From COMBO-56-21 sp963705355 (lineage in GTDB: Archaea; Thermoplasmatota; Thermoplasmata; UBA10834), in assembly GCA_963705355.1 (NCBI GenBank), contig OY970070.1, positions 682,001 through 746,000 on the forward strand: a stretch of DNA of 64,000 nt, written 5' to 3'. The translations under genes and the position numbers were made by a program. This document shows, piece after piece, positions 49,686 through 56,812 of this stretch. How positions within the stretch are numbered: position 1 is the first letter of the stretch; each line of letters begins with the position of its first letter. The notes beneath the pieces were generated by a model. That model saw only the letters and a list, made by a program, of their open reading frames with translations. It was not told the DNA's origin and made no database searches.

Positions 49686-50635
49686 ACGACTCCGGGGACA
49701 TGTCAAGCGGAGAGGGCGCACGGAGGTTTTCACTCCTATCCGAAAGCCGCCAGGAGAAAATAGCGCTCCTGGCCAAACGGCTGAGGAGGATCAGAAGGCA
49801 GTACTCTCACAACATCGCTGGAATGGTCGGTCTCTCCGTTCTCATCTTCTTCGTGGTGATCGCAGTCCTCGCCCCCGTCCTGGTGACCCACCAGGACCCG
49901 AACTCCTCACTCAGATGGGCCAAGGACGTGAACAGGTATCATCCGCCGTCCAGGGAGTTCTTGTTCGGCGCCGACTACTTCGGAAAGGACGTCTACAGCC
50001 TGACGATATACGGCACGCGCGCAAGCCTGATAGTCGGGCTTGCAGCCTCGGTGATCTCAATAGTGCTCGGATCCGTGATTGGGCTATTCTCGGGTTACTA
50101 CGGCAAGGTCCCCGACGAGATTCTGATGCGGTTCACGGATTTCTTCCTGGTCATCCCGTGGTTTCCCCTGATGATTGTCGTTGCCATGCTCCTAGGGAAG
50201 TCCTTCACGAACGTGATCATAGTCATAGGCATAACCTCTTGGCCTTCCACGGCAAGAATCGTCAGGGCACAGGTGCTGTCAGTGAAGGAGAAGGCGTTCG
50301 TGGAGCGGGCGAGGGCGATCGGTTCGAGGAGCAGGCACATAATATCGAGGCACATCCTGCCAAACGTGTTCCCCCTCATCTTCGCGAACACGATCTTGCT
50401 AATCGCGAACTCGATCTTCTCCGAATCGTTCCTGGACTTCTTTGGGCTCGGGGACCCGAACATCATCAGCTGGGGCACGATGCTCGAGAACGCCTACGAC
50501 AAGGGGGCATTCAGCAGCTATGCGTGGTGGAACATCCTTGCGCCAGGGGCTTGCATCGTCATCCTGATAATGTCATTCTATCTGATAGGCGACGTGCTGG
50601 ATGAGATCCTCAACCCGAAGCTGCGCAGAAGATAG
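49682..50635 (+). CDS. ABC transporter permease, DppC type
   Basis: 317 residues, TTG start overlapping the first permease's stop. An N-terminal cytosolic region ('LLAKRLRRIRRQYSHNIAGM') precedes six membrane segments. 'HPPSREFLFGADYFGKDVYS' is the DppC/OppC signature, and the EAA loop is 'ERARAIGSRSRHIISRHILP'. No ATP-binding subunit follows: the next gene is on the other strand. The ATPases must be encoded elsewhere or shared with another transporter. Confidence 0.92.
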   Translation: MNDSGDMSSGEGARRFSLLSESRQEKIALLAKRLRRIRRQYSHNIAGMVGLSVLIFFVVIAVLAPVLVTHQDPNSSLRWAKDVNRYHPPSREFLFGADYFGKDVYSLTIYGTRASLIVGLAASVISIVLGSVIGLFSGYYGKVPDEILMRFTDFFLVIPWFPLMIVVAMLLGKSFTNVIIVIGITSWPSTARIVRAQVLSVKEKAFVERARAIGSRSRHIISRHILPNVFPLIFANTILLIANSIFSESFLDFFGLGDPNIISWGTMLENAYDKGAFSSYAWWNILAPGACIVILIMSFYLIGDVLDEILNPKLRRR

Positions 50636-50682
50636 AGCACGTGCTGTTCATCGAAGTGATTCGAGAAAGAGGGTTTCAAAGG

Positions 50683-52191
50683 TCACGCATGACCGCCCAG
50701 CTGTCCAGGCGGAGCCGAGGTCCCGAGCTTCAGGAACTCCTCCTCGTCCTTCAGGGCCTGCTCGAATATCTCCATGCCCTTCTCGAGCAACTCCTTGGAT
50801 ATGCATAACGGAGGGGCGATCCGGAAGACGTTGCCGAAGAAGCCAGACGTGATTGTCATGAGACCAGCTCTCCAGCACTTGCCCTGGATGTTGGTCGCCT
50901 CATGCGGCTCCCTAGTGTACTGGTTCTTCACGAGCTCGACGCCGATCATCAGACCTCTGCCACGGACGTCGCCTATGATCTCTCTGCGCTGCTGCATCTC
51001 CTTGAGCAGCTTGACGGCGTAGTCACCGAGCTTCGCCGCCCTGTCCGCGAGGTTCTCGTCAATGATCGCCTGCACGTGAGCGAGTCCTGCAGCCATGGTT
51101 ATGGCATTCCCGCCGAATGTGGATGAGTGGGAACCCGGCCTCCACTTCCTCATGATGTCGTGCTTCGCGATGATCGCGCCCAGCGGAACACCGCCACCCA
51201 GAGCTTTGCCCATGACGAGGATGTCGGGTATGGTATCGAAATGCTCACACGCGAACATCTTGCCAGTCCTCGCGAAGCCTGTTTGGACCTCGTCAAAGAC
51301 CAGCAATGCGCCCTGGTCGTCGCAGATCTTCCGCAACCTGGGCAGATACTCCTTGGGAGGAACGACGTAGCCGCCTTCTCCCTGGATCGGCTCGACAAAC
51401 ATGGATGCGATCTGCCCGGTCGGGCCACCCATCGACAAGACCTGCTTCTCGATGTAGTCCACGCACCACAGGCCGCACTCAGGGTATGTCTGCTTGAACG
51501 AGCACCTGTAACAGTACGCGTATGGTGTGAATATGATACCTGGCGACATCGGGCCGTAGCTGTACCTGAGCTTCAGTTTGCTGGTGAGGGCCAAACCCGC
51601 TCCGATCCTGCCATGGTAGGACCCGAAGAATGCCAAGTGCTCGCTCCTCTTAGTGTAGTATCTTGACAGCTTGAGCGCGGCCTCGACCGCCTCCGCGCCG
51701 CTGTTCGAGAAGAAGGTCCCCCTCAAAGCCTTGCCAGGGGAAATCTCCGACAGCAGCTTCGCGAAGTACGCTTCCTTGTCGAAGTAGGCGTCGTTCGCCA
51801 TGCTGTGTATTAGCTTCGCAGCCTGCTCCTGAATCGCCTTGGTGACCTTGTAGTGCGTCCAGCCCGCGTTCTGAACCGCGATGCCAGACGAGAAGTCGAG
51901 CAGGACATTGCCGTCCGCGTCCATGACAGCGGTGCCAGCGGCCTTCTCGATTGTGAATGTGAAGCATCTATCGTATGCGTACGAGACGTAGTCTCTGTCG
52001 ATCTTGATGATCTCCTTGCTTTTCGGCCCCGGGGCTCTCACGACGATCTTGGGTGCCTCTCTGGCCCATTGAGGGACCCAGTCGGGCAACGGGAACTCTT
52101 CAGGTGCCGAGCTGACCTTGGTCTGCTCTTCGGTCGGTTTCGTCTGCTTCACTGGCTCCGAGACCGACTCGTTCTCTGTCATCTCACCCAT
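50683..52191 (-). CDS. Class III PLP aminotransferase (4-aminobutyrate aminotransferase or amino-acid racemase group)
   Basis: 502 residues. PLP lysine K329 in 'LVMGKALGGG'; 'VFDEVQTGFARTGK' (299-312) holds the cofactor Asp. The N-terminal 30 residues are a hydrophilic extension rich in Glu/Lys/Thr. A four-Cys cluster (C227, C230, C239, C243) occurs in the insertion common to archaeal relatives and may bind a metal. Relatives include GABA and ornithine aminotransferases and the broad-range amino-acid racemases of Thermococcales. The substrate cannot be fixed here. Directly downstream of a polyferredoxin gene. Confidence 0.85.
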   Translation of the reverse strand: MGEMTENESVSEPVKQTKPTEEQTKVSSAPEEFPLPDWVPQWAREAPKIVVRAPGPKSKEIIKIDRDYVSYAYDRCFTFTIEKAAGTAVMDADGNVLLDFSSGIAVQNAGWTHYKVTKAIQEQAAKLIHSMANDAYFDKEAYFAKLLSEISPGKALRGTFFSNSGAEAVEAALKLSRYYTKRSEHLAFFGSYHGRIGAGLALTSKLKLRYSYGPMSPGIIFTPYAYCYRCSFKQTYPECGLWCVDYIEKQVLSMGGPTGQIASMFVEPIQGEGGYVVPPKEYLPRLRKICDDQGALLVFDEVQTGFARTGKMFACEHFDTIPDILVMGKALGGGVPLGAIIAKHDIMRKWRPGSHSSTFGGNAITMAAGLAHVQAIIDENLADRAAKLGDYAVKLLKEMQQRREIIGDVRGRGLMIGVELVKNQYTREPHEATNIQGKCWRAGLMTITSGFFGNVFRIAPPLCISKELLEKGMEIFEQALKDEEEFLKLGTSAPPGQLGGHA

Positions 52192-52194
52192 CCC

Positions 52195-52629
52195 TTACTC
52201 CTCCCGAGACTTGTCGAGAGTCAACGCGCCAGGTTTGCAAACCTTGACGCAGGCGGGATCACTCGCACAGAGGTCGCATGTATATGCAGTCTCAACTCCG
52301 AAGGCACCTTCGAAAAAGACCCCGTCGTACGGGCACCTCGGAATGCATGCCATGCAGGCGAAGCACCTGTGTTCGTCAAGGGTCCAGTACTTTCCCTCAT
52401 TGTGGAACTCGAGCAGCGCTGATGGACACAACTCGCTCGGGGGGCAGGTCTCGCAATGAAGACACATGACCGCCTTGTGCTCGCTCCCATCCTTCGTGAC
52501 TTTGATCCGCGACCTTCCAGCGGCCACACTGGAGGGGTGCGCCTTTATGCAGGCATTCTCGCACTCCAGGCAACCATTACACTTGTCCGGGTGGAAGACC
52601 AACCCGAACTTTTTCTTGGCAGAGCTCAT
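52195..52629 (-). CDS. Polyferredoxin-like electron-transfer protein (four 4Fe-4S sites)
   Basis: 144 residues from the ATG at 52629, preceded by AGGAGGATG. Sixteen cysteines in four groups: 'KCNGCLECENACIKAH', 'MCLHCETCPPSELCPSA', 'RCFACMACIPRCPYDG', 'TCDLCASDPACVKVCKPG'. This is the DmsB/HycB-like electron-transfer fold. Likely partner of an oxidoreductase, possibly the neighbouring AOR. Its gene ends three bases before the aminotransferase start on the same strand. A longer frame to 52707 lies in the leader. Confidence 0.88.
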   Translation of the reverse strand: MSSAKKKFGLVFHPDKCNGCLECENACIKAHPSSVAAGRSRIKVTKDGSEHKAVMCLHCETCPPSELCPSALLEFHNEGKYWTLDEHRCFACMACIPRCPYDGVFFEGAFGVETAYTCDLCASDPACVKVCKPGALTLDKSREE

Positions 52630-52689
52630 CAGTGCATCCTCCTGAGTTCGCACGCCTGCGCCATCCCGCGCCAATAGATACGGTGTGCA

Positions 52690-52747
52690 TGAGTCAGGCC
52701 GACTCACTCCGGCAATTCAACAGTAAGATGCTCATTCCATTTATACC
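52690..52747 (-). promoter_or_regulatory. Promoter and inverted repeat upstream of the polyferredoxin/aminotransferase genes
   Basis: GGTATAAAT on the minus strand (52747-52739) is a strong TATA box, predicting transcription from near 52717 and a leader of about 90 bases. TGAGTC (52690-52695) and GACTCA (52701-52706), five bases apart, form a perfect inverted repeat early in that leader, where a repressor or RNA hairpin could act. Confidence 0.45.
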
Positions 52748-53051
52748 CTCGCCAGCTGGAGTATTTCTAAGTTGGCATTGTGCAATTTCCAGTCGAAGTT
52801 TACGAACATCTTTCATAAGAACGCGGCATAAAGTTGAAAACTTCTCAAATAACCTGGGCCTATCGTCAAACATTCGAAGGCAACAAAAACAGTAATGAAA
52901 AGGGCTCGAAAGAAGGGTTTTTTATGGCTAGAATACGATATTATCGAGAAGCGTCGCCTTCTTCTTTGGGTCTCGACATCGGGCATGCCTCGGCGATGTC
53001 ACTGACCGGGCAGATTGTACATCGCTAGCCACATCTGGCCATCGGCAGACC
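52748..53051. other. Intergenic region between AOR and polyferredoxin genes
   Basis: AT-richer than its surroundings. No gene supported: a 64-codon plus-strand frame (52834-53028) lacks a ribosome-binding site and family character. The A-rich run near 52883-52890 reads as a T-run on the minus strand and could end the AOR transcript. Confidence 0.35.
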
Positions 53052-54896
53052 TCATTTCAGGTTCGACAGTTTCTTGGCGATGTCACCCAACCCGACCTCT
53101 TCGAGCGCTTTCTTCGTGGGCCTGCCCTGATCGTCCCAGCCCCAGAGCCTGTAGTACTCGCTCAGCATCTTCTCGAATTCGGCCCGCGGAACCGCCTTGC
53201 CCTTGGTCTTGCCACTCGGCAACGGGTCCTTCTCCATGCGTTCGGGGAGATTGTCGTCCTTTCTCGAGAAGCCTTCCCTGGCATTGAATGCCTTCACGAG
53301 ATTCCAGTTGCGTCTGCCGATCATGCGGAGGTACTGCTCATCTGCCTTGACGCCCGTGACGGCTGTGTAGTACTTCGCCATGTTCGGGAAGTTGACCGCG
53401 TAGAAGTCGCAGAAGATGAAGCTCCACTTCACACTTGTCCTCGTCTGGTCCTCGACGCATATCGCGGCCTTGCCGTCAGTGCTCCAGGGATCGCCGCTGC
53501 CATACGCGTCGCTGGCCACTGGCCAAGCCCTGTTATGGTCGGCACCGCGGTCTGATGTGGCATACGCAAGGGCCATTCCGATCGAGCCGCGTGGATCGTA
53601 GGCCGGGTACTCCGAACCCTTGGATTCGACCACGAGCTTTTCAGCTCCCTTGCCTATCTTCTTCGCCGCCCGCTTGGAGCCGTCCGCGAGCACGTTGCCG
53701 ATGTGCTGTCTGTGAGCGATCATCGCAGGCATCTTCACGTAGGCATCCTCGTTGCCGAACTTGAGGTCGAGACCGCCAGTGTCCTTCTTGGTCAGGATAC
53801 CCTTCTCGTAAAGGTCCATCGCCAGGGCAACGACGCTGCCGGCGGAGATCGTGTCCAGCCCGACCTTGTCACATTCCTCGGCGAACTTCACGATCGCCTC
53901 GATGTTCTTGATGCCGCAGTTCGAACCGCAGATGCCGATGGTCTCGTATTCAGGTCCTTCAGTCGCCGCTCCCTTCAACGCTCCCTTCGACACCCTGGTC
54001 CAGCTGCCGCACGCGATGCCGCAGTCGAAACAGGCCTTCCTCCGCACGAGGACTCTGCTCTTCAGGGCGTCGGAGTTGATTCCCGCCGAACCTTCGAACT
54101 CTCCCGAGCTCCAGTTCCTCGTGGGCAGTATCGCGGCATTCTGGCTCATGTCGACGAGGATAGGTGTTCCATCGGTGATGGACCCGGCATGATCTGGGTT
54201 CTCGACCACATCCTTCAACAGCATCTCCTTGGCCATTGGTATGAATCTATCGATGTCAGGCACTTCGAGGCCCATCGTTCCCCTGACAGCGACCGCTTTC
54301 AGGTTCTTGGAGCCGAAGACCGCACCGCCCCCGCCTCTACCAGCGTTCCTGGTGAGGTCGCTCGTCACGCACGCAATGAAGGACTGCCTCTCACCCGCGG
54401 GGCCGATGCATGCAACCCTTGCGTACTTCTCGCCTGTCTCCTTCCGGATCAGCGCTTCCGTCTCGTACGTGTCCTTGCCCCAGATGTTCTTCGCGTCCCG
54501 AATCTCCGCCTTGCCATCTTTGATCCAGAGATAGACCGGCTTCTTCGCCTTGCCTTTGATGATGATTCCGTCGAAGCCCGCGTACTTGAGCTCAGGGCCG
54601 AAGTAGCCTCCCGCATAGCTGTCCAAGAACGTTCCTGTCAACGGCGACTTCGTGATGACGACATACCTACTGGTGACTGGGACCATGGTTCCCACGAAAG
54701 GCCCCGTCCAGATCATGAGTATGTTGTCAGGCGACAGCGGGTCCACGCCGGGCTTCAGCTCCTCGAAGAGATACCTCGCCCCGAGACCTTTCCCTCCAAT
54801 GTGCAGCCTCGCCCATTCCCTGTTCAGTGGCTCAGTGGTTATCTTCTCGCTCGTCAGGTCGACTCTCAATACCTTGCCTGTGTAACCGTCCGCCAT
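53052..54896 (-). CDS. Tungsten-containing aldehyde:ferredoxin oxidoreductase
   Basis: 614 residues from the ATG at 54896 with GAGGTG upstream, the length of the AOR family. Oxidises aldehydes, such as those from amino-acid breakdown, to carboxylic acids and reduces ferredoxin. The N-terminal domain starts 'GYTGKVLRVDLTSEKI'. The 4Fe-4S ligands are the three Cys of 'CFDCGIACG' and a later Cys in 'FIFCDF'. The tungstopterin-binding region includes 'ATSDRGADHNRAWP'. The polyferredoxin gene overlaps its start, making an electron-transfer pair. The aldehyde substrate is unknown. Confidence 0.93.
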   Translation of the reverse strand: MADGYTGKVLRVDLTSEKITTEPLNREWARLHIGGKGLGARYLFEELKPGVDPLSPDNILMIWTGPFVGTMVPVTSRYVVITKSPLTGTFLDSYAGGYFGPELKYAGFDGIIIKGKAKKPVYLWIKDGKAEIRDAKNIWGKDTYETEALIRKETGEKYARVACIGPAGERQSFIACVTSDLTRNAGRGGGGAVFGSKNLKAVAVRGTMGLEVPDIDRFIPMAKEMLLKDVVENPDHAGSITDGTPILVDMSQNAAILPTRNWSSGEFEGSAGINSDALKSRVLVRRKACFDCGIACGSWTRVSKGALKGAATEGPEYETIGICGSNCGIKNIEAIVKFAEECDKVGLDTISAGSVVALAMDLYEKGILTKKDTGGLDLKFGNEDAYVKMPAMIAHRQHIGNVLADGSKRAAKKIGKGAEKLVVESKGSEYPAYDPRGSIGMALAYATSDRGADHNRAWPVASDAYGSGDPWSTDGKAAICVEDQTRTSVKWSFIFCDFYAVNFPNMAKYYTAVTGVKADEQYLRMIGRRNWNLVKAFNAREGFSRKDDNLPERMEKDPLPSGKTKGKAVPRAEFEKMLSEYYRLWGWDDQGRPTKKALEEVGLGDIAKKLSNLK

Positions 54897-54901
54897 CTTG
54901 C

Positions 54902-55306
54902 TCACCTCTTGATAACGTTTCTAGGGCACGCCTCAGCGCACTGAGGTGACCCCCCGCACAGGTCGCACTTGATCGAGTAGCTCCCGGAAGGGTCCATCCA
55001 GCATCCGTTGTAGGGACAGGCCTCGACACAGGCACCACACGCAGTGCACAGCTCCTTGTCGACATAGTAGATCCCAAGGCCTTCGTTCAGCTTGATCGCA
55101 TCGGCGGGGCACGCCTCAACGCACGGGTGCTCGTCGCATTGGATGCAATAGTTGAACCTGTACTCACCCGGCTCTGGATACACATCCTCGACGTTGATCC
55201 GGGACTCGCTGGGGTTGAACTTCCCGACATGGCTTCCCGAACAGACAAGCATGCATATCTGACAGCCGATGCACTTCTCCTTTTCCACTTTCAGACCCTT
55301 GCTCAA
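54902..55306 (-). CDS. Polyferredoxin-like partner of AOR (four 4Fe-4S sites)
   Basis: 134 residues. Four Cys groups: 'KCIGCQICMLVCSGSH', 'YCIQCDEHPCVEACPADA', 'LCTACGACVEACPYNGC', 'KCDLCGGSPQCAEACPRN'. The same fold as the 52195 protein but clearly a different sequence. TTG start with GGGAGGG seven bases upstream. Its stop lies within the ribosome-binding site of AOR (an upstream GTG of AOR overlaps it), so it is almost certainly the electron carrier for AOR. The AOR operon appears to start here. Confidence 0.9.
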   Translation of the reverse strand: MSKGLKVEKEKCIGCQICMLVCSGSHVGKFNPSESRINVEDVYPEPGEYRFNYCIQCDEHPCVEACPADAIKLNEGLGIYYVDKELCTACGACVEACPYNGCWMDPSGSYSIKCDLCGGSPQCAEACPRNVIKR

Positions 55307-55518
55307 TTATGTTCCCTCCCTGACAGATGATCATCCATTGATTCGGCACGGCACGATGAGGACCGGTTCAGTCTATGATTCAAAAGGCGAGACGGAATCC
55401 CCTCTACCAAGCCCCCATGGGACGGATAGCTTGATTGCGGACGGCGTATTTAGTTATTGTCGGCTCCCGTGTGTGCAGCCAGACTGCAGGATTCCTAACA
55501 GACGTTGAGCCAGAGGCT
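55307..55518. other. Intergenic region upstream of the AOR operon
   Basis: No gene supported on either strand. It should contain the promoter of the AOR operon; I see only weak AT-rich stretches, such as GTATTTAGTTATT near 55446-55458. Confidence 0.35.
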
Positions 55519-55579
55519 GCCATCGATATGCTCGAAAGGGCCTATCGATGGCCCGATTCGAAGAGGCCATTTAAATATA
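55519..55579 (+). promoter_or_regulatory. Long inverted repeat followed by a strong TATA box
   Basis: GCCATCGATA (55519-55528) and TATCGATGGC (55543-55552) form a perfect 10-bp inverted repeat with a 14-base loop. TTTAAATATA follows at 55570-55579 and predicts transcription from near 55602. The repeat may be a regulator site or the terminator hairpin of an unseen transcript. Confidence 0.5.
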
Positions 55580-55611
55580 CTCAAGACCATTAATTATCGC
55601 CGGAGGATGGG

Positions 55612-55707
55612 ATGAGAATGTCGATCGCTTTCGTTTTGACTCTGCTCCGGACTGCAATCATAAGCACGCCGTCTTCACTGCGGTCAGGCGCCGAATCAGG
55701 AAGATAG
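55612..55707 (+). CDS. Possible 31-residue peptide
   Basis: ATG at 55612 with GGAGG (55602-55606) five bases before it, downstream of the strong TATA box at 55570. It encodes 31 residues: a hydrophobic N-terminal half ('MRMSIAFVLTLLRTAII') and a Ser/Gly-rich hydrophilic tail ending at TAG 55705-55707. Good initiation signals are the whole case for it. It could be a membrane micropeptide, a leader peptide for trmI 31 bases downstream, or chance. Confidence 0.35.
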   Translation: MRMSIAFVLTLLRTAIISTPSSLRSGAESGR

Positions 55708-55738
55708 TTATAGAGACAATGACTGCTATTTGGCCTTG

Positions 55739-56500
55739 ATGATCCCCGACGGCGCGAGAGTGCTCTTGGTCGACTCAAACGGCAGGAAGTTCGTGGTCAA
55801 AGCAGGGATGCAGATGATCGAAGTCGGGGGACTCGGAGTAGTTGACGGGGTCAGGCTCCACGACTCCGACTTCGGGGACAAGCTCAAGATCGGGGGCCGC
55901 GAATTCGTCGTCCTGAAACCGAGCGTCAAGGACCTGCTGAGCATCATCGAACGCAGAGCGCAGGTCATGATTCCAAAGGACAGCTTCTCAATTCCTCTTC
56001 ACCTGGACCTTGGCTGCGGCAGCCGCGTGATAGAAGGCGGCGTGGGATCGGGCGCCCTCACGATGGTGCTTCTGAAGGCTGTCGCTCCTTCGGGAAGGGT
56101 CTACTCGTACGAGACGAGGGCGGACTACGCGGAGCTTGCTCGCCGCAACATCGCTCTCTCAGAGCACGAGGCGAACTGGGAACTCAGAATCGGCGACGTC
56201 TGCAGAGGGGAGTTGGAGCACAACGTCGATGCAGCCGTAATCGACATCCCTAACCCTTGGGATGCGGTTGAGAACGTGGCAAGGGCACTGAAGGCGGGCG
56301 GACACTTCTGTTGCTACGTCCCTAACGCCAACCAGCTCGAAGACGCTGTCAAGAAAATGCGAGCGGTGAGGCTCGATGAAATCGTGGCGTTCGAGACCTT
56401 GCAGAGAGAGATGATCGTGCACGAGGGAGGCGTCAGGCCCAGCTTCGACATGCTCGGCCACACCGGATACTTGGCCTTCGGAAGGAAGATGCGGAGCTGA
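55739..56500 (+). CDS. trmI: tRNA (adenine-N1)-methyltransferase, TrmI family
   Basis: 253 residues. SAM-dependent enzyme that makes m1A in the T loop (positions 57/58 in archaea). A small N-terminal beta domain ('GARVLLVDSNGRKFVVKAG') precedes the Rossmann methyltransferase with 'RVIEGGVGSGALTMVLLKAV' as SAM motif and 'VIDIPNPWDAVENV' as the catalytic loop with Asp. The C-terminus ends 'HTGYLAFGRKM'. AGTTATAGA at 55706-55714 places transcription at about this ATG, so leaderless; a TTG at 55730 would also be in frame. Confidence 0.88.
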   Translation: MIPDGARVLLVDSNGRKFVVKAGMQMIEVGGLGVVDGVRLHDSDFGDKLKIGGREFVVLKPSVKDLLSIIERRAQVMIPKDSFSIPLHLDLGCGSRVIEGGVGSGALTMVLLKAVAPSGRVYSYETRADYAELARRNIALSEHEANWELRIGDVCRGELEHNVDAAVIDIPNPWDAVENVARALKAGGHFCCYVPNANQLEDAVKKMRAVRLDEIVAFETLQREMIVHEGGVRPSFDMLGHTGYLAFGRKMRS

Positions 56501-56563
56501 AACCTGCAATCCCTCAAAAGCTAAGTATGCGCTTGCGCAATCTCCCAAACAGGTGATCAAGGG

Positions 56564-56803
56564 ATGGCTATCGCAGAGGTCAGGGTAGAGCTGAAGAAGG
56601 GGGTGGCTGACCCTGAGGGCAAGAACACGCTGAAGGCGCTCGAACTGCTGGGGTTCGGGGGGCTGAAGGATGTGAAGACCGTGAAGGTCTTCGATATCTA
56701 CCTGGAAGGAAACGGGGGAGACGTGGAGAAGAAGATCGACGAGATGTGCAGGAGGCTTCTCGCCAACCCCGTGATACACAACTATTCGATCAAGATCAAG
56801 TGA
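56564..56803 (+). CDS. purS: Phosphoribosylformylglycinamidine synthase subunit PurS
   Basis: 79 residues, the standard size. Small bridging subunit of the three-part FGAM synthase (PurS, PurL, PurQ) used by archaea and Gram-positive bacteria. 'EVRVELKKGVADPEGKNTLK' and 'DIYLEGNGGDVEKKIDEMCR' are typical. Its stop lies about ten bases before purL. Confidence 0.93.
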   Translation: MAIAEVRVELKKGVADPEGKNTLKALELLGFGGLKDVKTVKVFDIYLEGNGGDVEKKIDEMCRRLLANPVIHNYSIKIK

Positions 56804-56812
56804 GGGACCCGG

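Noticed and set aside
52834..53028. 64-codon plus-strand frame between AOR and the polyferredoxin
   Set aside because: No ribosome-binding site at its start, no family character, and it lies in AT-rich spacer. The T-run at about 52918-52923 does not follow any plus-strand gene, so I did not call a terminator.
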